Positions 16,259-24,797 of a stretch of DNA of 64,000 nt are shown in pieces (the stretch's first letter is position 1; each line of letters starts with the position of its first letter). The notes under the pieces were generated by a model. It searched no databases. It was not told the origin of the DNA and was given only the letters and a program-made list of their open reading frames with translations. The position numbers and the translations under genes are program-made. Origin of the DNA: Streptomyces sp. DT2A-34 (GTDB taxonomy: Bacteria > Actinomycetota > Actinomycetes > Streptomycetales > Streptomycetaceae). The stretch spans positions 3,762,001-3,826,000 of the forward strand of contig NZ_JASTWJ010000001.1 in assembly GCF_030499515.1 (NCBI RefSeq), written 5' to 3'.

Positions 16259-17425
16259 TTGGCGTCGCACCGCAAGTCGCGTCCCGCGGGTACGCGCGTA
16301 GCAGGCATACGGACCCCCGCCCTCGCCACGGCGGCCCTCACCTCCGTGGCCCTGCTGTCCCAGACGGCCAACGCGAGCCCCTCGGCGGACGACAAGCCGA
16401 GCCTCGAAGAGGTCGAGAAGAAGGTCGACGACCTCTACCGCCAGGCGGAGTCGGCCACCGAGAAGTACAACGCGGCCAAGGAGAAGACCGCGAAGCAGCG
16501 CAAGCGCGTCGACACCCTCCTCGACGACGTCGCCCAGCGCACCCAGAAGCTCAACGACGCGCGCGAGGAACTCGGTCGCAACGCCGCCGCCCAGTACCGC
16601 ACCGGCGCCACCGCCCCCGACACGGCGACCTTCCTCCTCGCGGACACCCCGCAGGACTACTTCGACCAGACCCAGCTGATGGACCGTATGACCGGCCGTC
16701 AGAAGGGAGCGGTCGACGACTACTTCACGCAGCAGTCCGCGACGATGAAGAAGCGCCAGGAGGCCACCCAGAGCCTCGAGACGCTCACCGAGTCGCAGAA
16801 CGACCTGCAGACCGCCAAGACCACCGTCCAAAGGAAGCTCGCTGACGCACGCGAACTCCTCTCGAAGCTGACGGCGGAGGAAAAGGCGCGCCTGGCCGCG
16901 ATCGAGAAGCGCAAGCAGGAGGAAGCCGCACGTAAGGCCGCAGAGCTGGCCCGGCAGCAGGCAGAGGCGGAGCGCCAACGCCAGGAGGCCGCCCAGCAGC
17001 AGGAGAGCACCGAGCAGCCGTCCGACTCGAGCACCTCGGACTCATCCGCGACGGACTCCTCGTACGCCACCAAGGCCGAGAAGGCCCTCGCCTTCGCCCG
17101 CTCCCAGATAGGCAAGCCGTACGTCTGGGGCGCGACCGGCCCCGACTCCTACGACTGCTCCGGCCTCACCCAGGCCGCCTGGAAGGCCGCCGGCGTGGAC
17201 ATCCCCCGCGTCACCTACGACCAGGTCAACGCCGGCACCACGGTCTCCCTCTCCAACGCCCAGCCCGGCGACCTGATCTTCTTCTACGACGACGTCACCC
17301 ACGTGGGCATCTACATCGGCAACGGCATGATGATCCACGCCCCGAAGCCCGGCGCCTACGTCCGCGAGGAGTCGGTCTACTACGACGGGGAGTCGTCGAT
17401 CCACAGCGTGGTCCGCCCGGCCTGA
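16259..17425 (+). CDS. secreted NlpC/P60 peptidoglycan endopeptidase under a c-di-AMP riboswitch
   Basis: A 388-residue secreted hydrolase. The TTG start at 16259 has GGAAGGAG nine bases upstream, and it aligns with the GTG start of the homologue at 18835 (ASHRK versus AAHRK). A signal peptide covers about 1-38 (to NASPS), a long coiled coil about 45-250, and a Ser/Thr-rich linker about 250-270. The NlpC/P60 domain has the catalytic YDCSG (C300), HVGIYIG and MIHAP histidines. It cleaves D-Glu-DAP bonds of wall peptides, and the coiled coil probably occludes or targets the active site. Adjacent palindromes follow the stop codon. Confidence 0.93.
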   Translation: MASHRKSRPAGTRVAGIRTPALATAALTSVALLSQTANASPSADDKPSLEEVEKKVDDLYRQAESATEKYNAAKEKTAKQRKRVDTLLDDVAQRTQKLNDAREELGRNAAAQYRTGATAPDTATFLLADTPQDYFDQTQLMDRMTGRQKGAVDDYFTQQSATMKKRQEATQSLETLTESQNDLQTAKTTVQRKLADARELLSKLTAEEKARLAAIEKRKQEEAARKAAELARQQAEAERQRQEAAQQQESTEQPSDSSTSDSSATDSSYATKAEKALAFARSQIGKPYVWGATGPDSYDCSGLTQAAWKAAGVDIPRVTYDQVNAGTTVSLSNAQPGDLIFFYDDVTHVGIYIGNGMMIHAPKPGAYVREESVYYDGESSIHSVVRPA

Positions 17426-17430
17426 CGCCG

Positions 17431-17467
17431 CACGCGCGCGTGGCGGAGCTTCCGACACGCGCGCGTG
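17431..17467 (+). terminator. paired CG palindromes after the NlpC/P60 gene
   Basis: The self-complementary 12-mer CACGCGCGCGTG occurs at 17431-17442 and again at 17456-17467. The copies can form two hairpins or pair with each other. They begin six bases after the TGA, consistent with a transcript end; there is no T tract. Confidence 0.5.
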
Positions 17468-17494
17468 GGAGTACCCCCGCGGCGCCGCACCCGC

Positions 17495-17705
17495 GTACGG
17501 CGGGAAGGGGACGTGCCGGGGGGTGTCCGCCCGCAGAGTCGGGCGTCAAGACACAGCACCTCTAGCCCAACGCCCACCGCCCGACCGAGGACGGACACCC
17601 CCCGGCACGGCCCCGACCCACAACCCACCGTTGGGCGCTACCCGCACCCCCACCCGACAGCAACAGGCCGCCGCAGGCACCCCCGCCCAACCGCCGGAGG
17701 CAGCC
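17495..17705. repeat. dispersed hairpin repeat, copy A
   Basis: The core is a 98-bp element (17512-17609) bounded by the perfect 18-bp inverted repeat CGTGCCGGGGGGTGTCCG and its complement, with a 62-base interior that contains a smaller hairpin (GGGCGT/ACGCCC). About 210 bp including flanks is closely similar to 24585-24797, down to the shared tail ACCGCCGGAGGCA. It lies between genes and has no open frame of interest. Confidence 0.7.
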
Positions 17706-17725
17706 CCACAGCCGACGCCGCCGGC

Positions 17726-17944
17726 ATGGCAACCGGCACCCTGTCGGTGACCCTGCACCAGACGGGCCAGGAAACCCTGTCCCGGATCACCCTCACCCTG
17801 GCCTGGTACGCCGTGCTGCTCATCGCCGAGATCGCATGGCCCCGGCCGCGCTACGACGTACGCCGCCGGGCAACCGCGTTCCCGATGGGAATGACCGCCG
17901 CGGCAACACTCTCCGTCACCACCACCGGACACGCCCCCGAACGA
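17726..17944 (+). pseudogene. possible gene remnant with one hydrophobic helix
   Basis: A frame starting at ATG 17726 reads MATGTLSVTLHQTGQ, then a hydrophobic stretch (LTLAWYAVLLIAEIAW), then a basic loop (RYDVRRRA). It has a strongly GC-rich third position for about 65 codons. After about 17944 it runs antisense through the membrane-protein gene at 17960-18313 and loses coding character. I do not recognise the family. It may be a decayed fragment next to the hairpin repeat, or chance. Confidence 0.25.
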
Positions 17945-17959
17945 CCCACGAGTCCGACA

Positions 17960-18313
17960 TCACGTCCACAACACAGCGATGAAGACGTTCGCCGTGGTCA
18001 GCAGCCCCACCACCCCGAACAGACTCTTGTCCACCGTCTCGTCGTCCCGCTTCACATAGACGAGTCCGAGGATCACGATCAGCAGCGCCAGCTTCACGCC
18101 GATCTTGATGTTGTTGACGGACTGGTCGTCCGCCTGATTGAGACCAACGAGGATCACCCCGGTAACCAGCATGGTCAGCGCGCCGTGCAGCATCGCGGGG
18201 ACGAACCGGGCGGTGCCCTGGCCCATCGCCTTCATCTGGGTGAAGAAACCACCGAGCAGCGCGGCGATACCGATGATGTGCAGGCCGACGAAGAGATGGA
18301 TGAGTACGTCCAT
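17960..18313 (-). CDS. small integral membrane protein
   Basis: A 117-residue protein with four predicted transmembrane helices (about 3-22, 40-62, 72-90, 100-116) and no catalytic motif. The second to third loop carries a short polar patch (NQADDQSVNN). The ATG at 18313 (MDVLIHLF) is chosen because the hydrophobic domain begins there; an upstream start at 18361 would add a basic, unlikely leader. It lies between the two NlpC/P60 wall hydrolase genes on the opposite strand. I recall a conserved membrane protein at this place in other Streptomyces; its function is unknown. Confidence 0.7.
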   Translation of the reverse strand: MDVLIHLFVGLHIIGIAALLGGFFTQMKAMGQGTARFVPAMLHGALTMLVTGVILVGLNQADDQSVNNIKIGVKLALLIVILGLVYVKRDDETVDKSLFGVVGLLTTANVFIAVLWT

Positions 18314-18834
18314 GGAGCCGGAGCCTAATGAGCGCCGGACAGCCACCCGACACCGCCCCACTCAACGCACTCCACTCACCCCAGCCCTCACCCCCACCCA
18401 CGCCCCACCCCGCCCCACCCCGCCTACCGATCTTGCATATATGCGCCATAGCACCCCGCCACCCCCACAACCCCGGAAACCGCCACATCGGTCAGCACAC
18501 TGCGTGAACACGACGACCCCACCCCAGGATCACGCTCACTTACGGTCATCCCGCGGTCCGCTCCCGGCACTTCCGTACAACGCGTTACCGACCCGACACA
18601 GTGAGGTTTAGCGTCCTCCACCAGGTGACCGGCTCCCCACCGCCGCCCGGGCCAGGGGCGGCAGTCGGACACCACCGCCGAGGAAGTCCGGCGGCGGCCC
18701 GCTCCCCCTGTGTGGGCAGCCGCCGGACGCGTAACCAGCCCCCCGGCACCCCCGGCGTCCTACGGCCGCTCCCCCAGGCGCCCGTAAGGGACGAGGCGGT
18801 CGTAGGCGGTCGTACGAAAGGACGTGCAGTCCAC
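18314..18834. other. long leader region of the second NlpC/P60 gene
   Basis: About 520 bp without a convincing gene. The 18600-18834 part is strongly self-complementary (for example CCGCCGAGGAAGTCCGGCGG at 18676-18695) and probably transcribed as a leader. It lacks the ydaO conserved blocks found upstream of the first hydrolase, so I do not call a riboswitch. No promoter is certain. Confidence 0.35.
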
Positions 18835-19905
18835 GTGGCAGCGCACCGCAAGCCCCGTCAGCGCTCGGCCGGCGGCAACACGGCCCGCACGGCATGGACG
18901 ATCGCCCTGGCGGGCGCGGCGACGGCGACGGGGTTCGACGGGACCGGACACGCCGAGCCGCAGCTGACACCGGAGCAGGTCAAGGCGAAGGTGGACAAGC
19001 TGTACCAGGAGGCGGAGGTCGCCACCGAGAAGTACAACGGCGCGAAGGAGAAGGCGGACACGGCCGAACGGCGCATCAGGACACTGCAGGACGAGGCCGC
19101 GCGCAAGACGGAGAAGCTCAACTCGGCGCGGGAGGCGCTGGGTTCGATGGCGGCTGCGCAGTACCGCGACGGCGGCCTCGACCCGTCCCTCCGGCTCGCG
19201 CTCTCCGCCAACCCCGACCGGTACCTCGACGGAGCGGAGTTCGCGGAACGCGCCGGCAACCGTCAGGCGGCGTCCGTCGCGAGCGTCCGCGAGCAACTCC
19301 GCGAGATCGAGCAGCTGCGCGGAGCCGCACGTGTCGAACTGGCCTCGCTGAAGTCCCGCCAGGCCGAACTGCGACGCCACAAGAACACGATCACCGGCAA
19401 GCTGGACGCGGCCCGAAGCCTGCTCGCCCGACTGACCGCCGAGGAGCGGGCCCGGCTCGGGGCGAGCGCAGCCGACGCAGCCCGCGCCGCACGCTCCTCG
19501 ACGGGCACCCGCGACGCCCTGACGGCCCCCGGCTCCGTCACGGCGCAGGCCCCCAACTCCCGTGCCGCCGCCGCGGTTTCCTACGCTCACACCAAGATCG
19601 GCAGCCCCTACGTCTGGGGCGCGACCGGCCCGGACGCCTTCGACTGCTCCGGCCTCACCCAGGCCGCGTACCGCTCGGCCGGCATCTCCCTGCCCCGCAC
19701 GACCTACGCCCAGATCGACGCCGGCCGCCGTGTCTCCCGCGCCGAACTGCTCCCGGGTGACCTGGTGTTCTTCTACTCCGGCATCAGCCACGTGGGTCTC
19801 TACATCGGCAACGGCCAGATGATCCACGCCCCGAACCCGTCCGCACCGGTCCGGGTGGCCCCGCTCGACGAGATGCCGTTCGCGGGCGCCACGCGGGTGG
19901 TGTGA
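18835..19905 (+). CDS. secreted NlpC/P60 peptidoglycan endopeptidase, second paralogue
   Basis: A 356-residue paralogue of the 16259 product. The GTG start at 18835 gives VAAHRKPRQ. A signal peptide (about 1-42, ending near GHAEP) leads to a coiled coil (about 45-220), an Ala/Ser linker, and an NlpC/P60 domain with FDCSG (C271), HVGLYIG and MIHAP. It is predicted to cleave peptide stems of peptidoglycan outside the membrane. The region GSPYVWGATGPDAFDCSGLT is nearly identical in the two proteins while the coiled coils diverge, so they probably differ in localisation or control. It is convergent with a response-regulator gene. Confidence 0.92.
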   Translation: MAAHRKPRQRSAGGNTARTAWTIALAGAATATGFDGTGHAEPQLTPEQVKAKVDKLYQEAEVATEKYNGAKEKADTAERRIRTLQDEAARKTEKLNSAREALGSMAAAQYRDGGLDPSLRLALSANPDRYLDGAEFAERAGNRQAASVASVREQLREIEQLRGAARVELASLKSRQAELRRHKNTITGKLDAARSLLARLTAEERARLGASAADAARAARSSTGTRDALTAPGSVTAQAPNSRAAAAVSYAHTKIGSPYVWGATGPDAFDCSGLTQAAYRSAGISLPRTTYAQIDAGRRVSRAELLPGDLVFFYSGISHVGLYIGNGQMIHAPNPSAPVRVAPLDEMPFAGATRVV

Positions 19906-19914
19906 GCGAGCGAG

Positions 19915-19943
19915 CCGGGGCCGGGAGCGCTGCCCGGGCCCGG
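19915..19943. terminator. GC hairpin between convergent NlpC/P60 and response-regulator genes
   Basis: Two nested 5-bp stems (CCGGG with CCCGG, twice) with one mismatch and the loop AGCGCTG fill most of the 40-bp convergent gap. Confidence 0.5.
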
Positions 19944-19945
19944 GA

Positions 19946-20665
19946 TCACACCAGGCGCCGTGCCGTCGCCCACCGCGTCAGCTCATGCCGATTCGACAAC
20001 TGGAGCTTCCTCAGCACCGCCGAGACATGGGACTCGACCGTCTTGACGGAGATGAAGAGCTGCTTGGCGATCTCCTTGTACGCGTACCCCCGCGCAATCA
20101 GCCGCAGCACCTCCCGCTCGCGCTGGGTCAGGCGGTCGAGGTCCTCGTCGACGGGCGGGGCGTCGGTGGAGGCAAAGGCGTCCAGCACGAACCCGGCAAG
20201 ACGCGGCGAGAAGACCGCGTCGCCCTCCTGGACCCGGAAGATGGAGTCGACCAGATCCGTGCCGGTGATCGTCTTCGTGACGTATCCGCGCGCACCGCCC
20301 CGGATCACCCCGATCACATCCTCCGCCGCGTCCGAGACGGACAGCGCGAGGAAGCGGACGGGCTGCTCGGCGTCCGCCATCAACGGGGCGCAGCGACGCA
20401 GGACTTCGACCCCGCCGCCACCCGGAAGGTGTACGTCGAGGAGGACGACCTCGGGCCGGGTCGCGGTGATGACCGTGACCGCCTGGTCGACGTCCGCGGC
20501 CTCGCCGACGACCTCGACGCCGGTCTGCTCGGTGCGGCCGATCTCGGCCTGGACTCCCGTGCGGAACATGCGGTGGTCGTCGACGAGGACCACGCGCACG
20601 TGCCGCTCGCCCGCGCTCCCGCCGGTCGACTCCACAGGCTCGTTCGCCTCGGTCGGGTCGCTCAT
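19946..20665 (-). CDS. LuxR/NarL-family response regulator
   Basis: A 239-residue response regulator. The receiver domain (about 22-145) has VDDHR and the phospho-acceptor D77 (VVLLDVHLP), with the conserved S/T and K around TKTITG. The LuxR-type helix-turn-helix (about 175-235) reads LTQREREVLRLIARG and VKTVESHVSAVLRKL. Its ATG overlaps the stop of the kinase gene by four bases (ATGA), so the two are translationally coupled. With the PspC-type kinase and the facing PspC/LiaF-like membrane protein it resembles a cell-envelope stress system. The target genes are not known from the sequence. Confidence 0.9.
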   Translation of the reverse strand: MSDPTEANEPVESTGGSAGERHVRVVLVDDHRMFRTGVQAEIGRTEQTGVEVVGEAADVDQAVTVITATRPEVVLLDVHLPGGGGVEVLRRCAPLMADAEQPVRFLALSVSDAAEDVIGVIRGGARGYVTKTITGTDLVDSIFRVQEGDAVFSPRLAGFVLDAFASTDAPPVDEDLDRLTQREREVLRLIARGYAYKEIAKQLFISVKTVESHVSAVLRKLQLSNRHELTRWATARRLV

Positions 20666-21951
20666 GACGTCTTCTCCGCCCTCTCCATCTCCAGCTCGAC
20701 CTCTGTACCGCCGCCGGGCACCGCCCTCAGCCGGGCCGTGCCGCCGTTGCGCTCCATGCGGCCGATGATCGATTCTCTGACGCCCATGCGATCGGCGGGT
20801 ATCGAGTCGAGGTCGAAGCCCGGACCGCGGTCCCGGACGGACACGAAGACGGTCTTCCCCTCCACTTCGGCGTAGACCTGCACGGCGCCGCCCTCGCCAC
20901 CGTACTTCGCGGCGTTCACCATCGCCTCGCGCGCGGCCTGCATCTGTGCGCCGATTTTCTCGTCGAGCGGGCAGTCGCCGACGACCACGACCTCTATGGG
21001 GACGCCGTGTTTGTCCTCCACCTCCGCGGCGTTGCGCCGGACCGCGTCGGCGAGGTGGGTGGGTTCGTCGGCCTCGTCCTTGCCGGTGCCCTCGGGTTTG
21101 TAGAGCCAGGTGCGCAGGTCGCGCTCCTGGGCGCGGGCGAGGCGGCGGACCTCGTTCGCGTTCTCCGCGTTGCGCTGGATCAGGGTCAGGGTGTGCAGCA
21201 CCGAGTCGTGGACGTGCGCGGCGACCTCGGCGCGCTCCTGGGCGCGGATGCGCATCAGGCGTTCCTCGGAGAGGTCCTGGGTCATCCGGACCAGGTACGG
21301 GCCCGCGAGGAGCGTTATACCGACGAGGACCGCCAGGGCCGCCTGCAGGACGGAGCCGAGGTGGTCGGCGGAGCCCTGCAGGACGAAGATTCCGGAGACG
21401 CCGGCCGTGACCAGGACGACGCCGCCCGCGGCGCGCAGCAGCGTCAGGGTGCGCCGATGCCGACCAACCTCCATCCAGCGGGCCCGGCGGGCGTTGTCCG
21501 CCTGGCGCCAGACCAGGGCGACGCCCGCGCCGACCAGCACGGCGGGCAGGAGGTAGGCCTTGGCTCCGCTGCCCAGGTCCACGCTGCCGACGAAGACCAT
21601 CGCCACCACGACCATGAGGAGCAGCGCGACGATCTGCCCCTTGTCCGGCTTGCGGGCGACGAGTCTGCGGCGGCCGTCGGCCGCGGTCTCGGTGGCGAAG
21701 GGGGAGGGCCGCTGCGCGTCGACACCGCCGACGCCGAGCGGCACGAAGAACCAGAACGCGGCATACAGCAGCGCGCCGAGGCCGTCCGCCATGAACAGGC
21801 CGACGAAGACGAGTCGCACCCAGATGACGGGCAGGCCGAGATGTCCGGCGAGCCCCCGCGCCACGCCCCCGAGCCAGCGTCCGTCGCTGCTGCGGTAGAG
21901 CTTGCGCGGCGGCCGCGGTTCGACGAGTGGCGCTGCTGCGGCTTCCGGCAT
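20662..21951 (-). CDS. PspC-domain histidine kinase
   Basis: A 429-residue sensor kinase. The N-terminus carries a PspC domain (about 12-75: KLYRSSDGRWLGGVARGLAG), followed by four or so membrane segments (45-75, 95-130, 150-190, 195-230). A HisKA_3-type dimerisation region has the phospho-acceptor in HVHDSVLHTL, and the HATPase domain has an N box (NAAKYGG) and G box (DRGPGFD). PspC links it to membrane or envelope damage sensing. The ATG at 21951 is chosen over 21987 because the PspC domain follows directly. It is co-transcribed with the response regulator at 19946-20665 and divergent from the PspC protein at 22131. Confidence 0.9.
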   Translation of the reverse strand: MPEAAAAPLVEPRPPRKLYRSSDGRWLGGVARGLAGHLGLPVIWVRLVFVGLFMADGLGALLYAAFWFFVPLGVGGVDAQRPSPFATETAADGRRRLVARKPDKGQIVALLLMVVVAMVFVGSVDLGSGAKAYLLPAVLVGAGVALVWRQADNARRARWMEVGRHRRTLTLLRAAGGVVLVTAGVSGIFVLQGSADHLGSVLQAALAVLVGITLLAGPYLVRMTQDLSEERLMRIRAQERAEVAAHVHDSVLHTLTLIQRNAENANEVRRLARAQERDLRTWLYKPEGTGKDEADEPTHLADAVRRNAAEVEDKHGVPIEVVVVGDCPLDEKIGAQMQAAREAMVNAAKYGGEGGAVQVYAEVEGKTVFVSVRDRGPGFDLDSIPADRMGVRESIIGRMERNGGTARLRAVPGGGTEVELEMERAEKTS

Positions 21952-22130
21952 GCCATCGATGTTCACACGGCCGGAGCAGCAGGGCATCAGGGTCGACCCC
22001 CGAGACTCCCCTGATCTTCGAACCCCTCCACCTCGAACGCTTCCCCAGACCCCCCTCAGGGACCGATATCAGGGTCCGACCAGGGTCATTCCGACTCCCG
22101 CCACGCCGACCCGCCCGTCACCATGGACAC

Positions 22131-23564
22131 ATGACAGATCACCAGCCCGCCGCGGACTCCGTGCCCGAGCCGGACGCCGTGCCCACCGCAGGCACCCCGT
22201 CCGGCCCGGCACCCGCGAGCGCCGTGGGTGAGGAACCGCGCGCGCACGCGGGCACGGAAGCAGGAGCGCCCGCCGAAGCGGGTGCACTCGACCCGCCGCG
22301 CAAGTTCCGGCGCGACCGGCGGTACAAGATGCTGGCCGGCGTCTGCGCGGGGCTCGGCCGGCAGTGCGACATGGACCCGGTGATCTTCCGAATCACCCTC
22401 GCCGTGCTCTCCGCGACCGGCGGCATCGGCCTCATCTTCTACGGGTTCGCCTGGCTCTTCGTCCCGTACGACGACGAGGACGAGAACGAGGTCCGCAAGC
22501 TGCTGACCGGCCGGGTCGACGGCCAGGCGCTGACGGCCGTGCTGTTCGCGCTGGTCGGCTGCGGCGTGTTCCTGACACTGCTGAGGAACGGCGGTGTGCT
22601 GGCCTTCGCCGTCGTCCTCTCCCTCCTCGTGGCGGGCGCCGGCTACTGGTCGCGGCACCGCGCCACTCCCGACCCCGACCCGCTCGCCGCCCAGGCCGTC
22701 GCCGACGCCCCACCCGAGGCCCAGGCTCCACCGGTCCCCGCCGCCTACCCCTCCTGGTGGCGCGACCCCATCGTCAAGGACGGCACGCACGACGGCGGCA
22801 CGGGCTATCTCTGGGGCCCTCGCGACTCCCGCGACCGCGACATCGCGGCGGCCGTCAACATCAGCCTCGGCACCACCTGGAGCAGCCGCCAGGACATACG
22901 CGCCCGGCGCCCCCACCAGCCGAAGCCGCGCGGCCCCCGTTGGATCGGCGGCTGGGTGTTCCTGCTGGCCCTGCTCGCGGGCGCCCTCGGCACCAGCGCG
23001 ACGTGGGAGGACCACGCGCTCGGCACCAGTCTGCAGACCGGCCTGTCCTGCGCGCTGCTCGTCCTCGGCCTGGGCATAGCGGTCAGCGCGTTCCTGGGCC
23101 GGACAGGGGCAGGCTCCATATTCCTGGCGATGATCACAGCAGGCCTCCTGGCCGCCTCGGCCGCGCTGCCCAAGGACATCAGCACGCACTGGATCGAGCG
23201 GAACTGGCGACCGGCGGCCGTCGCGGACGTACAACCGCAGTACGACCTCGGCACCGGCGTCGGCACCCTGGACCTGTCCCGGTTGGAGCTCACCGAGGAC
23301 CAGACGGTGACGACGAGGGCAGACGTGGGCGTGGGCCGACTGAAAGTGATCGTCCCCAAGGACGTGACCGTGGAGGTGAGCATCGACGTGGGGGTGGGAG
23401 ACATCCAACTGCCGGGCGACGACGAGCAGGACGTGGACGTGGCACCGGGCAAGCACAAGGAGCTGACCCTGACACCGGCCACGGGCACCAAGGATGCGGG
23501 CACGCTGGACCTCGAGCTCAGCATCGGCGCGGGACAGGCGGAGGTGAGCCGTGCTACGTCATGA
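22131..23564 (+). CDS. PspC-domain membrane protein with LiaF-like C-terminus
   Basis: A 477-residue membrane protein. A Pro/Ala-rich N-terminal tail precedes a PspC domain (about 62-120, RYKMLAGVCAGLGRQ), further hydrophobic helices (140-190, 270-360), and a C-terminal beta-rich domain (about 380-475) with repeated DVGVG and LTEDQTV-like strands, as in LiaF/DUF2154 cell-wall-active antibiotic response proteins. LiaF proteins inhibit LiaS-type kinases, and the kinase and regulator genes lie divergently 179 bp away. A negative-feedback role is therefore inferred. The ATG at 22131 lies close to another ATG at 22122 in a different frame. Confidence 0.85.
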   Translation: MTDHQPAADSVPEPDAVPTAGTPSGPAPASAVGEEPRAHAGTEAGAPAEAGALDPPRKFRRDRRYKMLAGVCAGLGRQCDMDPVIFRITLAVLSATGGIGLIFYGFAWLFVPYDDEDENEVRKLLTGRVDGQALTAVLFALVGCGVFLTLLRNGGVLAFAVVLSLLVAGAGYWSRHRATPDPDPLAAQAVADAPPEAQAPPVPAAYPSWWRDPIVKDGTHDGGTGYLWGPRDSRDRDIAAAVNISLGTTWSSRQDIRARRPHQPKPRGPRWIGGWVFLLALLAGALGTSATWEDHALGTSLQTGLSCALLVLGLGIAVSAFLGRTGAGSIFLAMITAGLLAASAALPKDISTHWIERNWRPAAVADVQPQYDLGTGVGTLDLSRLELTEDQTVTTRADVGVGRLKVIVPKDVTVEVSIDVGVGDIQLPGDDEQDVDVAPGKHKELTLTPATGTKDAGTLDLELSIGAGQAEVSRATS

Positions 23565-23802
23565 GTTCCAGCCCGGCCGGCTGGTAGCCGGCACCTTCCT
23601 GACCCTCGCGGGCGTCATCTACGCCGGTGACGCGGGCGACGCCTGGGAGACGCCGTGGTTCGTGGTGATCCCGCTGGTCGTGGGCGGCCTGTGCCTGGCA
23701 GGCGCGGTAGCGGTCCTGACACGGGCGATACGCAGACGCCACCGCCCACCCCACAGTCCCCACCCGACACCCCCGGAGCCCCAACCGGACCCACACCACT
23801 GA
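23551..23802 (+). CDS. small membrane protein coupled to the PspC/LiaF-like gene
   Basis: An 83-residue protein with two transmembrane helices (about 10-28 and 36-58), a basic turn (RAIRRRHR) and a Pro/His-rich tail. The GTG start at 23551 overlaps the preceding gene by 14 bp with GGAGG immediately upstream, so translation is coupled. It is probably an accessory subunit of the same envelope module. I do not recognise a family beyond short Streptomyces membrane proteins. Confidence 0.75.
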   Translation: MLRHEFQPGRLVAGTFLTLAGVIYAGDAGDAWETPWFVVIPLVVGGLCLAGAVAVLTRAIRRRHRPPHSPHPTPPEPQPDPHH

Positions 23803-23824
23803 CCGACAGCCCCGCCGACGAGGG

Positions 23825-24352
23825 CTACCGGTAACCCCCCACCCGCCGCCGCCGCGCGCGAAGTGCGGCGTCCAGCGAAAACATGGGGGCACCCGCGAGC
23901 AGGAGCGGCAACCACGCCATCAAATAGGCCAGGTCATTGCCGTAGTAGTACGGATCGGAGGCCCAGCTCACCGTCAACCACAGACTCAGCGAGATGAGCG
24001 CACCGCCGAGCGCCGCCGCGCGGGCGAGCAGCCCGACCAGCGTGCCGATACCGACGGCCACCTCACCGATCGCGATGGCATAGCCAAAGGCGACAGGGTT
24101 CTCCAGGGCCATGTCGACCATGGCCGGAATGGCCGAGGAATCACGAACGGCCCGCATCATGTCGCCGACCGAGCCCGAGCCGGCGTCCTTCATGAAGGCG
24201 CTGTCGGTGAGTTTGTCCAGGCCGGCGTAGATGAAGGTGACGCCGAGAAAGACGCGGAGCGGCAGTAGCGCGTACCGGCCGGCGGCATCCCGCCAGCTCC
24301 GGCCGCCGTCGAGGTAAGGGGTGTGCGTGTCCGTGTGCATACGGTGAGTCAT
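23825..24352 (-). CDS. DoxX family membrane protein
   Basis: A 175-residue DoxX-like integral membrane protein with four helices. The typical start of the domain is LLPLRVFLGVTFIYAGLDKL (about 29-48), with later helices around 85-110, 112-130 and 145-165. DoxX proteins are linked to quinone or thiol redox chemistry and membrane-associated oxidoreductase complexes. The exact role here is unknown. The ATG at 24352 (MTHRMHTD) is used rather than 24412, since the extra residues would be a basic unlikely leader. It is convergent with the small membrane protein gene. Confidence 0.85.
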   Translation of the reverse strand: MTHRMHTDTHTPYLDGGRSWRDAAGRYALLPLRVFLGVTFIYAGLDKLTDSAFMKDAGSGSVGDMMRAVRDSSAIPAMVDMALENPVAFGYAIAIGEVAVGIGTLVGLLARAAALGGALISLSLWLTVSWASDPYYYGNDLAYLMAWLPLLLAGAPMFSLDAALRARRRRVGGYR

Positions 24353-24584
24353 CGCCCATAGCCGCCTCTCGCCCGCCGTGCCCTGACCCCTCAAAAGACG
24401 ATACGTACGCAACGACGCCCCCGCTCAATCCTGTCCCCGCCGCCTTTTTCTGACTTGGCCCGTCCGAGGTTGTGTTTCGGCCTCATATCCGTTCCGGGAA
24501 AGGAGGAACCAGCCGCACCCGTGCCGCCCCAGCGGCACGACTGCCCGAGACTGGGGCGTCCGCACGCACGGACCCGCAGCCGCC

Positions 24585-24797
24585 CACGGCGGCAAGGGGA
24601 CGTGCCGGGGGGTGTCCGCCCGCAGAGTCCGGTGTCAAGAAACGGCACCTCTCGCCCAACGCCCACCACCGGACCGAGGACGGACACCCCCCGGCACGGC
24701 CCCGACCCACAACGCACCCGCAGGCGCCACGCGCACCCCCACCGGACAGCACGGGCCGCCGCAGGCATCCCGGCTCAACCGCCGGAGGCACCCGCAG
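24585..24797. repeat. dispersed hairpin repeat, copy B, beside the IS110 element
   Basis: The 98-bp core (24601-24698) has the same perfect 18-bp inverted repeat and the same 62-base interior length as copy A (17512-17609). The interior differs at scattered positions, with several changes around the inner stem. The flanks continue the similarity to about 24795, ending in the motif ACCGCCGGAGGCACC (24778-24792), which recurs on the other side of the insertion sequence at 26272-26286. Confidence 0.75.

Noticed and set aside
18676..18695. GAGGAAGTCCGG resembling the RNase P RNA signature
   Set aside because: The other conserved RNase P blocks are absent; it is one arm of a local hairpin.
18600..18834. 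Second ydaO riboswitch before the paralogous NlpC/P60 gene
   Set aside because: The GGTGAATC and CCCGAACCCGACAGCTAAC blocks are missing, so the leader is of another kind.
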